Of a stretch of DNA of 64,000 nt, positions 55,848 through 64,000 are shown in pieces; within the stretch, counting starts at the first letter, position 1; each line of letters starts with the position of its first letter. Where the stretch lies: positions 29,158-93,157 of the forward strand of contig NZ_QUDO01000011.1 of NCBI RefSeq assembly GCF_003477525.1. Direction: 5' to 3'. The translations under genes and the position numbers were made by a program. The notes under the pieces were generated by a model. That model saw only the letters and a list, made by a program, of their open reading frames with translations, was not told where the DNA came from and did no database searches. The DNA is from Ruminococcus sp. AF41-9 (GTDB lineage: Bacteria; Bacillota; Clostridia; Lachnospirales; Lachnospiraceae).

Positions 55848-56555
55848 ATGATTCAGCATTTATTAAAAGAAGTTCTTGATATTTTCTACCCAAGGTGCTG
55901 CCCGGTATGTCAGAAAATTCTGAAGGATCAGAACCGTATGATCTGCCCGGACTGTGAAAAGAATCTTCAGCCGATCCGCCATCCAAGATGTTATTGCTGT
56001 GGGAAACCTCTGGAAAGTGGAGAATACTGCCGGGATTGCAGCAGCCACAGACATCATTTTGAGCAGGGGCGGGGGATTTTTGTCTACGATGACAAAATGC
56101 GCAGATCTATTACGAGGTATAAATATTATGGATGCAGGGAATACGGCGATTTTTATGCGAGAGCCATGTATCTGTATGGAAAAAACGAGCTTGCGCACTG
56201 GAAGCCGGATCTGATCGTTCCGGTTCCAATCCATAAGACAAAACTGCGGATGCGGGGATTTAATCAGGCTGCGTATCTGGCAGAGAGACTGAGTCAGTAT
56301 ACAGGGATTCCGGCAGAGACAGAACTGGTGGAAAAAGTAAGAAAAACAAAGTCTCAGAAGAAGTTAAATGCCATCCAGAGACGTAAGAACCTGGAGGCGG
56401 CCTTTCGGGTAAAAGGACACCTGAGAGGAAGGACGGTTCTTGTGGTTGATGATGTTTATACAACTGGAAGTACCGTGGATGCCATGGCAGTCTGCCTGAA
56501 GAAAAATGGTGCCGGAAATGTTTATTTTCTCACGGTTTGCACAGGCAGGAGATAA
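55848..56555 (+). CDS. comFC: ComF family protein (phosphoribosyltransferase-like)
   Basis: 235 residues. Two zinc-ribbon Cys pairs (CCPVCQKIL with CPDC, and CYCCGKPL with CRDC) precede a phosphoribosyltransferase domain with IVPVPIHKTKLRMRGFNQA, KTKSQKKLNAIQRRKNLEAA and the PRPP loop VLVVDDVYTTGSTVDAM. ComFC takes part in natural transformation downstream of the uptake channel. ATG 55848 is preferred; GTG 55800 would add 16 residues. Follows recD2. Confidence 0.9.
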   Translation: MIQHLLKEVLDIFYPRCCPVCQKILKDQNRMICPDCEKNLQPIRHPRCYCCGKPLESGEYCRDCSSHRHHFEQGRGIFVYDDKMRRSITRYKYYGCREYGDFYARAMYLYGKNELAHWKPDLIVPVPIHKTKLRMRGFNQAAYLAERLSQYTGIPAETELVEKVRKTKSQKKLNAIQRRKNLEAAFRVKGHLRGRTVLVVDDVYTTGSTVDAMAVCLKKNGAGNVYFLTVCTGRR

Positions 56556-56632
56556 GAAAAAGGTCTTTCCATAAATAATGATGTATGTTACAATTAACCT
56601 GTATGACTATGTTAATTAATAAGGAGTTATTT

Positions 56633-57067
56633 ATGTTAAACGAAGAGAAGATAAAAGTCATGAATAAACTCGCCATGTATGAACAGAGCGAGGGAAAAAA
56701 GTATCTTCCGGTGAGCAGGTATTACCGCAGTGACTATATAGGTCTTGCCATGATCAAGAACTTCTTTCTTATTACGATCGGATATGTTCTGGTTCTGGCA
56801 GGGATTGCTGCATATTTTGGAGAATATCTTGTGGATAACATTCATAAGATGAACCTGGTGGCACTGGGAATTGAAGCTGTAGTTGGATACATTGTGGTAC
56901 TGGTTTTATTTTCCGTACTCACTTATATTCAATATTCTGTGAAATATTACCGGGCTAAGAAAAGTGTGAAAACTTACTATGAAGATCTGACACGACTGAA
57001 TAAGATCTACAATCGTGAAGAGAAAAAAAACTCAGTCAGAGGAGTATCAGGAGGATATAAAAAATGA
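56633..57067 (+). CDS. Small membrane protein of unknown function, cdaA-linked
   Basis: 144 residues with a charged N terminus (MLNEEKIKVMNKLAMYEQ), two hydrophobic helices (about 48-70 and 82-108) and a basic, probably cytoplasmic C-terminal tail (YYRAKKSVKTYYEDLTRLNK). Start at 56633 follows TAAGGAG. Its stop overlaps the start of the next membrane-protein gene (ATGA), so the two are made together. The pair sits immediately before cdaA-cdaR. I do not recognise a family. Confidence 0.7.
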   Translation: MLNEEKIKVMNKLAMYEQSEGKKYLPVSRYYRSDYIGLAMIKNFFLITIGYVLVLAGIAAYFGEYLVDNIHKMNLVALGIEAVVGYIVVLVLFSVLTYIQYSVKYYRAKKSVKTYYEDLTRLNKIYNREEKKNSVRGVSGGYKK

Positions 57068-58161
57068 CAGCTTTACTCGAATTAAAACAGAAGATCAAGA
57101 ATTTATACGGTCAGTATGAGGTTTATATCCTGCCTGTTCTGCGTTTTGTCCTGGGGCTGGTTTATTTCTTCTGGATCAATGCAAACATGGGATATATGAC
57201 ACAGCTCAATAATGTATTTCTGGTAGTGATCCTTGCGCTGATCTGTTCTATTTTACCATCCGGTGTGATGCTTTTTGTGGGCTTTGCACTGATGATCGCA
57301 CATGGATATGCGCTGGGGATAGAGGTTGCAGGTTTTCTGCTGGTGCTGATTCTGTTTATGACGATTCTTTTTCTGAGATTCAGCGTTGGAAATAACATTG
57401 TGCTTGTATTTACCCCTCTCTCTTTTGGGTTCAGTGTTCCGACACTTCTTCCGATCGGAGCCGGACTTCTGGGAAGTGCGGCATCTGCACTGCCGGCAGG
57501 ATGCGGAGTAATCCTTTATTACTTCATCCGTTTCCTGAAAGTACAGAAAGCAATGCTGGAGAATGCAGATGTGCTGATGACAGACAAGCTGAAACTTCTG
57601 GCAGATGGAATCGCACAGAACTGGGGTATGTGGATCACAGTGATTGCATTTATTGTAGTAATCCTTCTGGTGAACCTGATCCGTACCCGTTCTTTTGATT
57701 ATGCATGGAGGATCGCGATCGTTGCAGGCGGTGTGGTTTATGCAGTGGTTGTGATCGCGGGTGGATTTATCTTTGATGTAACGATTGATATTGTATCTCT
57801 TCTGATCTATACGGCAGTTTCAGTTGTAGCAGGACTGGTTCTGGAATTCTTTGTATTCGGCGGAGACTATACCCGTACAGAGAGACTGGAATATGAAGAT
57901 GATGAGTATTACTATTATGTAAAAGCAGTTCCGAAAGCATCTGTTGCCACATCAGAAAGAAGCATCAAGAAGATCAATGCGGAACCGGAAAAAGAAGAAA
58001 GACAGGCACAGGAGCAGGTCGTTTCCTATGCCAATCCTATTTTCCACGGGGATGATGAAGCGGTACAGGAAGAGGAAGAAGCAGTACCTGTAGAACGAAA
58101 CAGAAAAATAGAAGATATTGATTTTGAGAAAAAACTGGAAGAGTCTTTGAAAGACTTATAA
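57064..58161 (+). CDS. Polytopic membrane protein with acidic cytoplasmic tail, cdaA-linked
   Basis: 365 residues. About eight hydrophobic helices between residues 20 and 275, including LLPIGAGLLGSAASALPAG, then an acidic tail (about 280-365) with DDEYYYY and runs of Glu (EEEEAVPVERNRKIEDIDFEK). No transporter signature is recognised. It overlaps the preceding small membrane-protein gene and lies 94 bases before cdaA. Partnership with the c-di-AMP enzyme or envelope synthesis is inferred only from position. Confidence 0.7.
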   Translation: MTALLELKQKIKNLYGQYEVYILPVLRFVLGLVYFFWINANMGYMTQLNNVFLVVILALICSILPSGVMLFVGFALMIAHGYALGIEVAGFLLVLILFMTILFLRFSVGNNIVLVFTPLSFGFSVPTLLPIGAGLLGSAASALPAGCGVILYYFIRFLKVQKAMLENADVLMTDKLKLLADGIAQNWGMWITVIAFIVVILLVNLIRTRSFDYAWRIAIVAGGVVYAVVVIAGGFIFDVTIDIVSLLIYTAVSVVAGLVLEFFVFGGDYTRTERLEYEDDEYYYYVKAVPKASVATSERSIKKINAEPEKEERQAQEQVVSYANPIFHGDDEAVQEEEEAVPVERNRKIEDIDFEKKLEESLKDL

Positions 58162-58255
58162 AACAGGGGATATTGTTGACAAAGGATTACGATCAGGAAG
58201 TGATATCCCCGGGCGGCTTTTGCAGTGACAAAGACTTGACGGAAAGGAGAACCTT

Positions 58256-59143
58256 ATGCAGGATATTACGGGAAATCTCATAGAAGCGCTGACAAGAATG
58301 GCGCTCCCGAAAATCAGCATTATTGATATTATACAGATTGCGCTGATCGCGTTTTTTGTATACCAGTTCATGGTGTGGATCAAATATACTCATGCATATA
58401 CGCTGCTGAAGGGCATACTGGTAGTTCTCCTGTTTATTTTGGTGGCGTACATTTTTAAGATGAACACGATCCTGTGGATCTTTTCAAATCTCGCGAGTAC
58501 ATTGATCGTAGGTGTAATTGTTATTTTCCAGCCGGAGCTGCGTAAAGCACTGGAGCAGCTTGGACAGAAAAAGATCATGAGTGCGATCATACCGTTTGAT
58601 GCAGGGAAAGAAGTAAAAGAAAGATTTACAGACAAAACCATCAGCGAACTGGTAAAGGCCTGTTTTGATATGGGAGAGGTAAAGACCGGTGCCCTGATTG
58701 TCATTGAACAGAATGAACTGCTTACAGATTACATCCGCACAGGTATCAATGTGGATGCGATTCTGACAAGCCAGCTTCTGATCAATATTTTTGAGCATAA
58801 CACCCCTCTCCATGACGGTGCGGTTATCGTGCGGGAGAACAGAATTGTTGCGGCAACCTGCTATCTTCCTTTGTCAGATAATATGGAACTGAGCAAACAG
58901 CTTGGAACAAGACACAGAGCAGGTGTGGGGATCAGTGAACAGACCGACTCTGTGACGATCATTGTTTCAGAGGAAACCGGTCAGGTATCTGTTGCGCAGA
59001 ACGGCAGACTGATCCGTGGTGTAAACAGCAGCAGACTTCGTGAAATACTGGTAAAAGCACAGAACAAGCAGATTGTTGACAACAGTAAACTGAGACATTT
59101 ACTGAAAGGAAAAGTGAAACATGAAGAAGAAAAAAATCACTGA
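58256..59143 (+). CDS. cdaA: Diadenylate cyclase CdaA
   Basis: 295 residues. Three N-terminal membrane helices (about 18-90) and a DAC domain that makes c-di-AMP from two ATP. The catalytic motifs are LHDGAVIV and GTRHRAGVGI; QPELRKALEQLG marks the CdaA class. AAAGGAGAA precedes the ATG. It overlaps the cdaR gene by 23 bases, the standard cdaA-cdaR arrangement; glmM, common downstream in Firmicutes, is not adjacent. Confidence 0.96.
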   Translation: MQDITGNLIEALTRMALPKISIIDIIQIALIAFFVYQFMVWIKYTHAYTLLKGILVVLLFILVAYIFKMNTILWIFSNLASTLIVGVIVIFQPELRKALEQLGQKKIMSAIIPFDAGKEVKERFTDKTISELVKACFDMGEVKTGALIVIEQNELLTDYIRTGINVDAILTSQLLINIFEHNTPLHDGAVIVRENRIVAATCYLPLSDNMELSKQLGTRHRAGVGISEQTDSVTIIVSEETGQVSVAQNGRLIRGVNSSRLREILVKAQNKQIVDNSKLRHLLKGKVKHEEEKNH

Positions 59144-60428
59144 TAATCTCTCCTTGAAGATCATGTCTGTGGCGGTTGCTGTGGTAGTATGGCTGATCGT
59201 TGTAAACATCGACAATCCGGTGGGAACCAATTATTATACCATTACAAATGTAGAACTGATCAACAAAGAGTATGTGGAATCCTCTGACACGATCGGAAAA
59301 ATGTGCATGCCCGAGGAGAACCAGGACACGGTAAGAGTTGCGATCACTGCAGATAAGAAAACCCGAGATAAGATCAGGGTTTCCGATATCAGTGCGGTGG
59401 CAGATCTGCAGCAGGCCGTAAGCCTGGACACCAATCCGGTGATGGTTCCGATCACAGTGACCTGTTCAGTATCGGGAATCGGTCCCGGAGACATCAAGGT
59501 GACACCGCAGAATCTGAGTGTCAATCTGGATGAGAAGGAAACTCAGGAATTTGTGGTAAATGTAATCCGGGGCGACACAAAGCCAGGTAAGGATTATGAG
59601 GTCGGAAGCCTGACTGCCAATCCGGAGAAAGTCAGGATTACAGGACCAAAGAGTCTGGTGAATAAAATAGATAAAGTGAATGCTGCGATTGAACTGAATG
59701 GGAAGACACAGGACTTTACACAGGAAGTGACCCTCAGCATCATAGATAAGAATCAGGAAGCACTTTCTGATTCAGAGATGAATTCCCTGAGGATTGAGAA
59801 CAATGCACAGGTAATTGTGACAGCGAAACTCTGGAAAATCCGTCAGGGAGTAAAGATTTCAGCAGGCTATGTAGGAACTCCGGCGGAGGGATATCAGGCA
59901 GGAATGATCAAGACTGTGCCGGATACAATCAGTGTGGCAGGCAGTACAGAAGGTCTGGAAACACTGGCTGCGAATGATAATGTAATTACGATTCCTTCTG
60001 AGAGCATTGATATTTCCGGAGAATCTTCAGATGTAGAGAAAAAGATCAGTCTGAAAGATCTGCTTCCGGATAACGTGAAACTGACCAGCGATTCCAGTGA
60101 GGATGTATGGGTAACTGTCAGCATTCTTCCGGAAGGAAGCCGGGAATTCAGCTTCCCGACGAAAGAGATTGAAGTGAAGAATAAACCAGATGATCTTCAG
60201 GTTACTTTTGAAACTGCACAGATAGCAATCCGCATTAAATCAGACAGTAAAGATCTGGATGATCTGGATGTGACAAAAGATATCAAAGCATCGATTGATC
60301 TTGAAGATAAAGAAGAAGGAAATTATGAGGTTCCTGTAACAGTCAGCCTTCCGGATGGATATGAAATCGTGGAAAATGTTTCCACAGAAGTGGTCATTTC
60401 TTCAGGAACGGTAACGGAAGGACAGTAA
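59121..60428 (+). CDS. cdaR: YbbR-domain protein CdaR, regulator of CdaA
   Basis: 435 residues. One N-terminal membrane helix (LKIMSVAVAVVVWLIVVNID) followed by four extracytoplasmic YbbR domains (PF07949), seen as repeats such as FVVNVIRGDTKPGKDYEVG, and VKISAGYVGTPAEGYQAG. CdaR binds the membrane part of CdaA and modulates c-di-AMP output. Start lies inside the cdaA gene. Length fits the four-domain class. Confidence 0.92.
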   Translation: MKKKKITDNLSLKIMSVAVAVVVWLIVVNIDNPVGTNYYTITNVELINKEYVESSDTIGKMCMPEENQDTVRVAITADKKTRDKIRVSDISAVADLQQAVSLDTNPVMVPITVTCSVSGIGPGDIKVTPQNLSVNLDEKETQEFVVNVIRGDTKPGKDYEVGSLTANPEKVRITGPKSLVNKIDKVNAAIELNGKTQDFTQEVTLSIIDKNQEALSDSEMNSLRIENNAQVIVTAKLWKIRQGVKISAGYVGTPAEGYQAGMIKTVPDTISVAGSTEGLETLAANDNVITIPSESIDISGESSDVEKKISLKDLLPDNVKLTSDSSEDVWVTVSILPEGSREFSFPTKEIEVKNKPDDLQVTFETAQIAIRIKSDSKDLDDLDVTKDIKASIDLEDKEEGNYEVPVTVSLPDGYEIVENVSTEVVISSGTVTEGQ

Positions 60429-60449
60429 GAGATAAAGAGGTATAGACAA

Positions 60450-60713
60450 ATGATTTGCAAAAAGGTGACAATTAAAAATCCTACAGGCCTTCATCTCAGA
60501 CCGGCGGGGATTCTCTGCAATGAAGCAATGAAATATCAGTCTCTGATCACATTTGATTATGATGGTGGGACAGCCAATGCAAAGAGTGTACTGAGTGTGC
60601 TGGGAGCATGTGTAAAATGTGGAGATGAGATTGAACTTGTATGTGAAGGTACAGATGAAGAAGAAGCACTGGAAAGCCTGATCAAGGCAATCGACAGCGG
60701 TCTTGGAGAATAA
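60450..60713 (+). CDS. HPr family phosphocarrier protein
   Basis: 87 residues. His15 in NPTGLHLRPAG accepts phosphate from enzyme I; Ser46 in ANAKSVLSVLGA is at the HPr-kinase site, so both PTS transfer and CcpA-type signalling are possible. The segment after Ser46 (VLSVLGACVKCGDE) departs from the usual IMGVMSL, so it may be a second, specialised HPr rather than the main ptsH. It lies 21 bases after cdaR and ahead of a hairpin. No other PTS gene is nearby. Confidence 0.88.
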   Translation: MICKKVTIKNPTGLHLRPAGILCNEAMKYQSLITFDYDGGTANAKSVLSVLGACVKCGDEIELVCEGTDEEEALESLIKAIDSGLGE

Positions 60714-60724
60714 ATTTGTATAAG

Positions 60725-60756
60725 AAGGGATGTGGTATGAACTGCCACATCCCTTT
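60725..60756 (+). terminator. Hairpin after the HPr gene, probable terminator
   Basis: AAGGGATGTGG pairs with CCACATCCCTT around TATGAACTG, followed by a short T-containing stretch (TTTGAGG). The T run is weak. Confidence 0.55.
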
Positions 60757-60785
60757 GAGGATATATATAAAAGGAGGAATGAGTT

Positions 60786-63706
60786 GTGAAAAAAAGGTTA
60801 GTTGCAGTAATACTCAGTCTGTTTATGTGCACATCAATGGTAAGCGAAGCCGGCGCGGCTGCGTTTACTTCTCCTGATGCGGCAGTGTCAGATGTGGAAA
60901 CAGACACAGAAAGTATTGTGACAGAAAACACAGAAGAAAGCACAGACGATGTGGAAGCAGGAGATGAGACAGAAGATCTGGTTTCCGATTTTTCATCCGG
61001 AGCAGAGGAAGATAATATTTCCGATGCTGCTGACAGCAATGTGCAGGACAATGCACAGGCAGACTGCTTTTCATCCGGAGCAGATGACAGCGCAGCAGTT
61101 TCTGATGCAGCGCAGAAGGCTGCTTCTGTACAGCAGGTACCAGTGGTCAGTGCGGATGGCGCAGTCGTTGTAAAAGCTGAGGACTGGGTACAGACAGAAA
61201 ATGGATTCAAACTGAAAAAAGCAAAAGAGGTTGTTCCGGCTGCAAAAGAGGCAGAAAATAAAGATGCTTCTGATACAGATGGACAGGAAGAGAAGACAGC
61301 AGATGAGGCATTCAGAGATGATCCTGAGGATGTTCAGGAGCCAGAAAACGATGCAGACACAGTGGCTGATGCAGAACAGCAGCCGGCAGATTCTCTGGAT
61401 TACAATGTGACAGCACAGGATATGGATGCGGCTTCAGGTACGGATGTGACTCCGGATATAGATGCAGATGTGGTTTCAGTCGCTGATACAGTTTCAGACG
61501 CAGATGTGACAGCAGACACAAATGCAACAGCAGATGTGAATACAGACATAACTACAGACACAGATACAACTATAGATACATCACAGAATGCAGATGATAC
61601 TCAGAACACTGCTGACAGTGAAAATGCAGAGAACTATTACACAGCAGCAGACGGAATTGTGAAGATCAGCACAGAATATAAAGATGAAGTACATACGGGT
61701 TATTATCTCTTTGATGAGAATGGCCTGATGATCACCGGACAGGCAGAAGTAAAAGATTCTGTTTGTGCAGAAGTATCAGCACAGACAGCAGATGCAGCTG
61801 CCGCAGCAGACATCTCTGCGGATGACAGTTCAGCAGCAGATACTTCTTCTACAGATACTGATTCTGAGGATATTTCCACTGAGGATCAGGATCCTTCCGA
61901 CACAGAAGTACAGGATCAGACAGAATCCTGGTTTGTTACAGAAGAAGATGCGGTTCTTTATACAGGATGCGAAGGGGAAGCAGTGACACCGTACACTTCT
62001 ACTCTCGGACAGCAGCTTAAAAATACATGGGTATGGACAGGTTCTGTATTCCAGTATTACAACAAGAATGGTGTAAAAGAAACAATCAGTACACTGGTGA
62101 AAGAAGCAAAAGCTGCCGGAACTTATACCGGATATTTTGCAATCAACGGAGAATATTACTGTCTGGACAAAAACGGCAAACCGCAGACAGGAAATGTTAC
62201 GATTACAGTCAACGGAGTTCCAGCCGCTATTACTTTGAAAAAGACAGTACCATTCCGGGAAGAATGTTCCATGAAGGATGGAAACAGATAGAAGGCAGAA
62301 AGGGAGAACGCTGGGTTTACTATAATCAGGGCGTCAAAGTTCCGGCAAACATCGGTAAATATTATGAACATGGCGTCATGGTTACTGATCTTGCAGGTGC
62401 AAAGGGCGGACGGAAATATATGCTTGATAAATGGGGCTACCTGTTAAGAAGCATTGTAAAGAAAGCAGAAGACGGTGCTTTCTATGGCACAGACAAAAAT
62501 GGTGCGATTTATACCAATACAATGGTAAAATACCAGAACTATCGTTATTACTTCGGCAGCAACGGTAAACGTGTATCCTGGAAAAACAGATGGAAGAAGG
62601 TCGGCAACCACTTTTATTATTTCGGTGCTGTACCGGGACGTGTATCCGAGAAATATGGATGGCAGAAAATATACACAGCCAAAGGTAAATTCGTTGGATG
62701 GTTCTACTTTGATTCCAAAGGAAACCATTATACAAACAAGACAACTTCTGCAGGCTACTACTTCACTCCGCTCGGCAAACTTGCCAGTGGTCTGGTAGAG
62801 AGAAACGGAAAGAAATATATTTATGAAGTATCCACAGAATCCGTACGAAAAGGCAAACTGTACAAGAACACTATGGTTCGATACAAAAAGAAATGGTATC
62901 TGGCATCTTCTTCAGGAGCCCTGTACAAAACAACCTGGGTACAACGTAACGGAAACTGGTATTATTTTAAGAATTATGTAATGCAGACCAGTCAGTTTGC
63001 AAAGAAAAACGGCGTAAACGGTTATCTGGATTCCAATGGCAGATACACAACCGGATGGGTGGTAGTAAGCGATGCGCAGAATCTTGTGAGATATATTGAT
63101 CCGGATGGAAATGGCTATGCGGTCAATACAAGCAAGTGGATAAATAATGTTTTATATTACTTTGACAGCAACGGTTACCGTATTACAGATCTGACCAGCA
63201 GGTATACAGGACCATATTATGTAGAAGTAGAACAGGCGAATGGTGTTATGACTGTTTACACAGATGCTTCCAGGAGGATTCCGGTCAAGACGATCCGTGT
63301 ATCCGTAGGTCTTCCGGGAACACCGACACCGTACGGAACTTATACACTGAGAAGCAGTGCAAGATGGCAGCCACTGATGGGACCGTCATGGGGACAGTAT
63401 GGAACTCATGTGGAAGGCGCAGGACAGGGAGGAATTTTCATTCATTCCGTAGCCTGCGGCCAGGCAAACTCCTTTAATCTTCCGGCAGGAGAGTATAACA
63501 AACTCGGAAGCCCTGCATCACACGGATGTATCCGTACCTGTGTTGCAGATGCAAAATGGGTTTATTATCACTGCAATGGAGCGACCATTAATATCGTCCA
63601 GGGTCAGTATACTGACAGTGAAGTATTTAAGGGACCACTTGGAAGAAATCCGCTGACTCCATTAAGAGGAGCCGGAAACTTCGACCCGACAGACCCGGAA
63701 GTATAA
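60786..63706 (+). pseudogene. Surface L,D-transpeptidase with wall-binding repeats, apparent frameshift
   Basis: With one T restored at about 62228 (GCTTATTAC expected) the gene encodes 973 residues. They comprise a signal peptide (VAVILSLFMCTSMVSEAGA), an Asp/Thr/Ala-rich low-complexity region (about 30-290), choline-binding-like repeats rich in aromatic residues (WVYYNQGVKVP, YRYYFGSNGKR, GNWYYFKNY), and a C-terminal YkuD domain with IHSVACG and SHGCIRT, whose Cys (codon 63527) is catalytic. Such enzymes form 3-3 peptidoglycan crosslinks or attach proteins. GTG start follows AAAGGAGG. Confidence 0.87.
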
Positions 63707-63769
63707 AAATAGAAATACAAAAAATATAAGTATCAAAAAATACAAAAAAATATAAATGCAAAAAACACA

Positions 63770-63806
63770 AGAGGGCACTTCGATAACAGTCGGAGTGCTC
63801 TTTTTT
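63770..63806 (+). terminator. Terminator after the L,D-transpeptidase gene
   Basis: AGAGGGCACTTCGA pairs with TCGGAGTGCTCTT and runs into TTTTTT. Confidence 0.85.
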
Positions 63807-63944
63807 ACAAATCCTCTGCTATGATTATATCATCTTGCTTTTTGTGAAAGAACTGTGTATAATATGTGAGAATATATGGTCAACGAAAAGACTAGTACAT
63901 CGTTTTCGAAATAACTATACCACTCACTTGTCTGCGAATCCGAT

Positions 63945-64000
63945 TGCACAGGTCTAAAAGCCTCAGCGTAGCCCGCTACGCCTGCGTTTTTAGACCTGCA
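63945..64000. repeat. Hairpin repeat at the right window edge
   Basis: CAGGTCTAAAA (63949-63959) pairs with TTTTAGACCTG (63988-63998), and inner GCGTAGC (63966-63972) with GCTACGC (63975-63981). It may be the core of a longer inverted element that continues beyond the window. Nothing else is seen in 63807-63944. Confidence 0.65.

Noticed and set aside
58166..58210. c-di-AMP riboswitch before cdaA
   Set aside because: Only a simple GGGGATAT/ATATCCCC stem with a 29-base loop is seen; the multi-helix core of the ydaO-type aptamer is absent.

Overview
The window looks like chromosome from a spore-forming, strictly anaerobic Firmicute, most likely a Lachnospiraceae (Blautia/Dorea/Ruminococcus-like) gut bacterium. 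This is inferred from gene content: gpr and spoIIP, Firmicute-type NiaR and ArgR boxes, strong AGGAGG ribosome sites, a Cys-type formate dehydrogenase and a sensory [FeFe] hydrogenase. Nothing in the window names a species. I see no tRNA, rRNA, CRISPR array, phage or intact transposase.

Layout. 1-3.8 kb: 5' end of a guanine deaminase gene under a guanine riboswitch, a BlaI-like regulator and two membrane proteins. 4.1-10.5 kb: arginine synthesis, argG divergent from argCJBD, with ArgR-type boxes between them. 10.6-15.3 kb: a LytTR two-component pair divergent from an Asp-less receiver-like protein and a large secreted protein. 15.5-17.6 kb: a small transporter, a ComEA lipoprotein and an OmpR-type regulator. 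18.0-31.6 kb: a formate/molybdenum module (NuoE/NuoF-like subunits, formate dehydrogenase, a sensory [FeFe] hydrogenase overlapping a SpoIIE-type phosphatase, MOSC, moeA, mobB, fdhD, moaA, mobA). 31.9-36.7 kb: histidine kinase, GerMN lipoprotein and comEC. 36.8-40.9 kb: NAD synthesis (nadB, nadC, niaR, nadA). 41.1-48.9 kb: holA, rpsT, gpr, spoIIP, lepA, a small lipoprotein and hemW. 49.3-60.7 kb: uvrA, mreB, recD2, comFC, two membrane proteins, cdaA, cdaR and HPr. 60.8-63.7 kb: a surface L,D-transpeptidase.

How the genes work together. The 18-31.6 kb block supplies a formate dehydrogenase, most of the late molybdopterin steps and FdhD, plus a protein pair built like an H2 sensor. It lies between a response regulator and a histidine kinase that each lack a neighbouring partner, so it probably entered a comEA-regulator-kinase-gerMN-comEC locus. 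NAD synthesis has its own repressor and an operator on the promoter. cdaA-cdaR links c-di-AMP to cell-envelope genes.

Quality. Five genes (fdhA, comEC, nadA, lepA twice, the L,D-transpeptidase) are broken by single-base shifts, mostly apparent one-base losses in short homopolymers. Restoring one base each gives normal-length proteins, so assembly or sequencing indels are the simplest explanation. Intergenic regions hold several families of hairpin-forming repeats.
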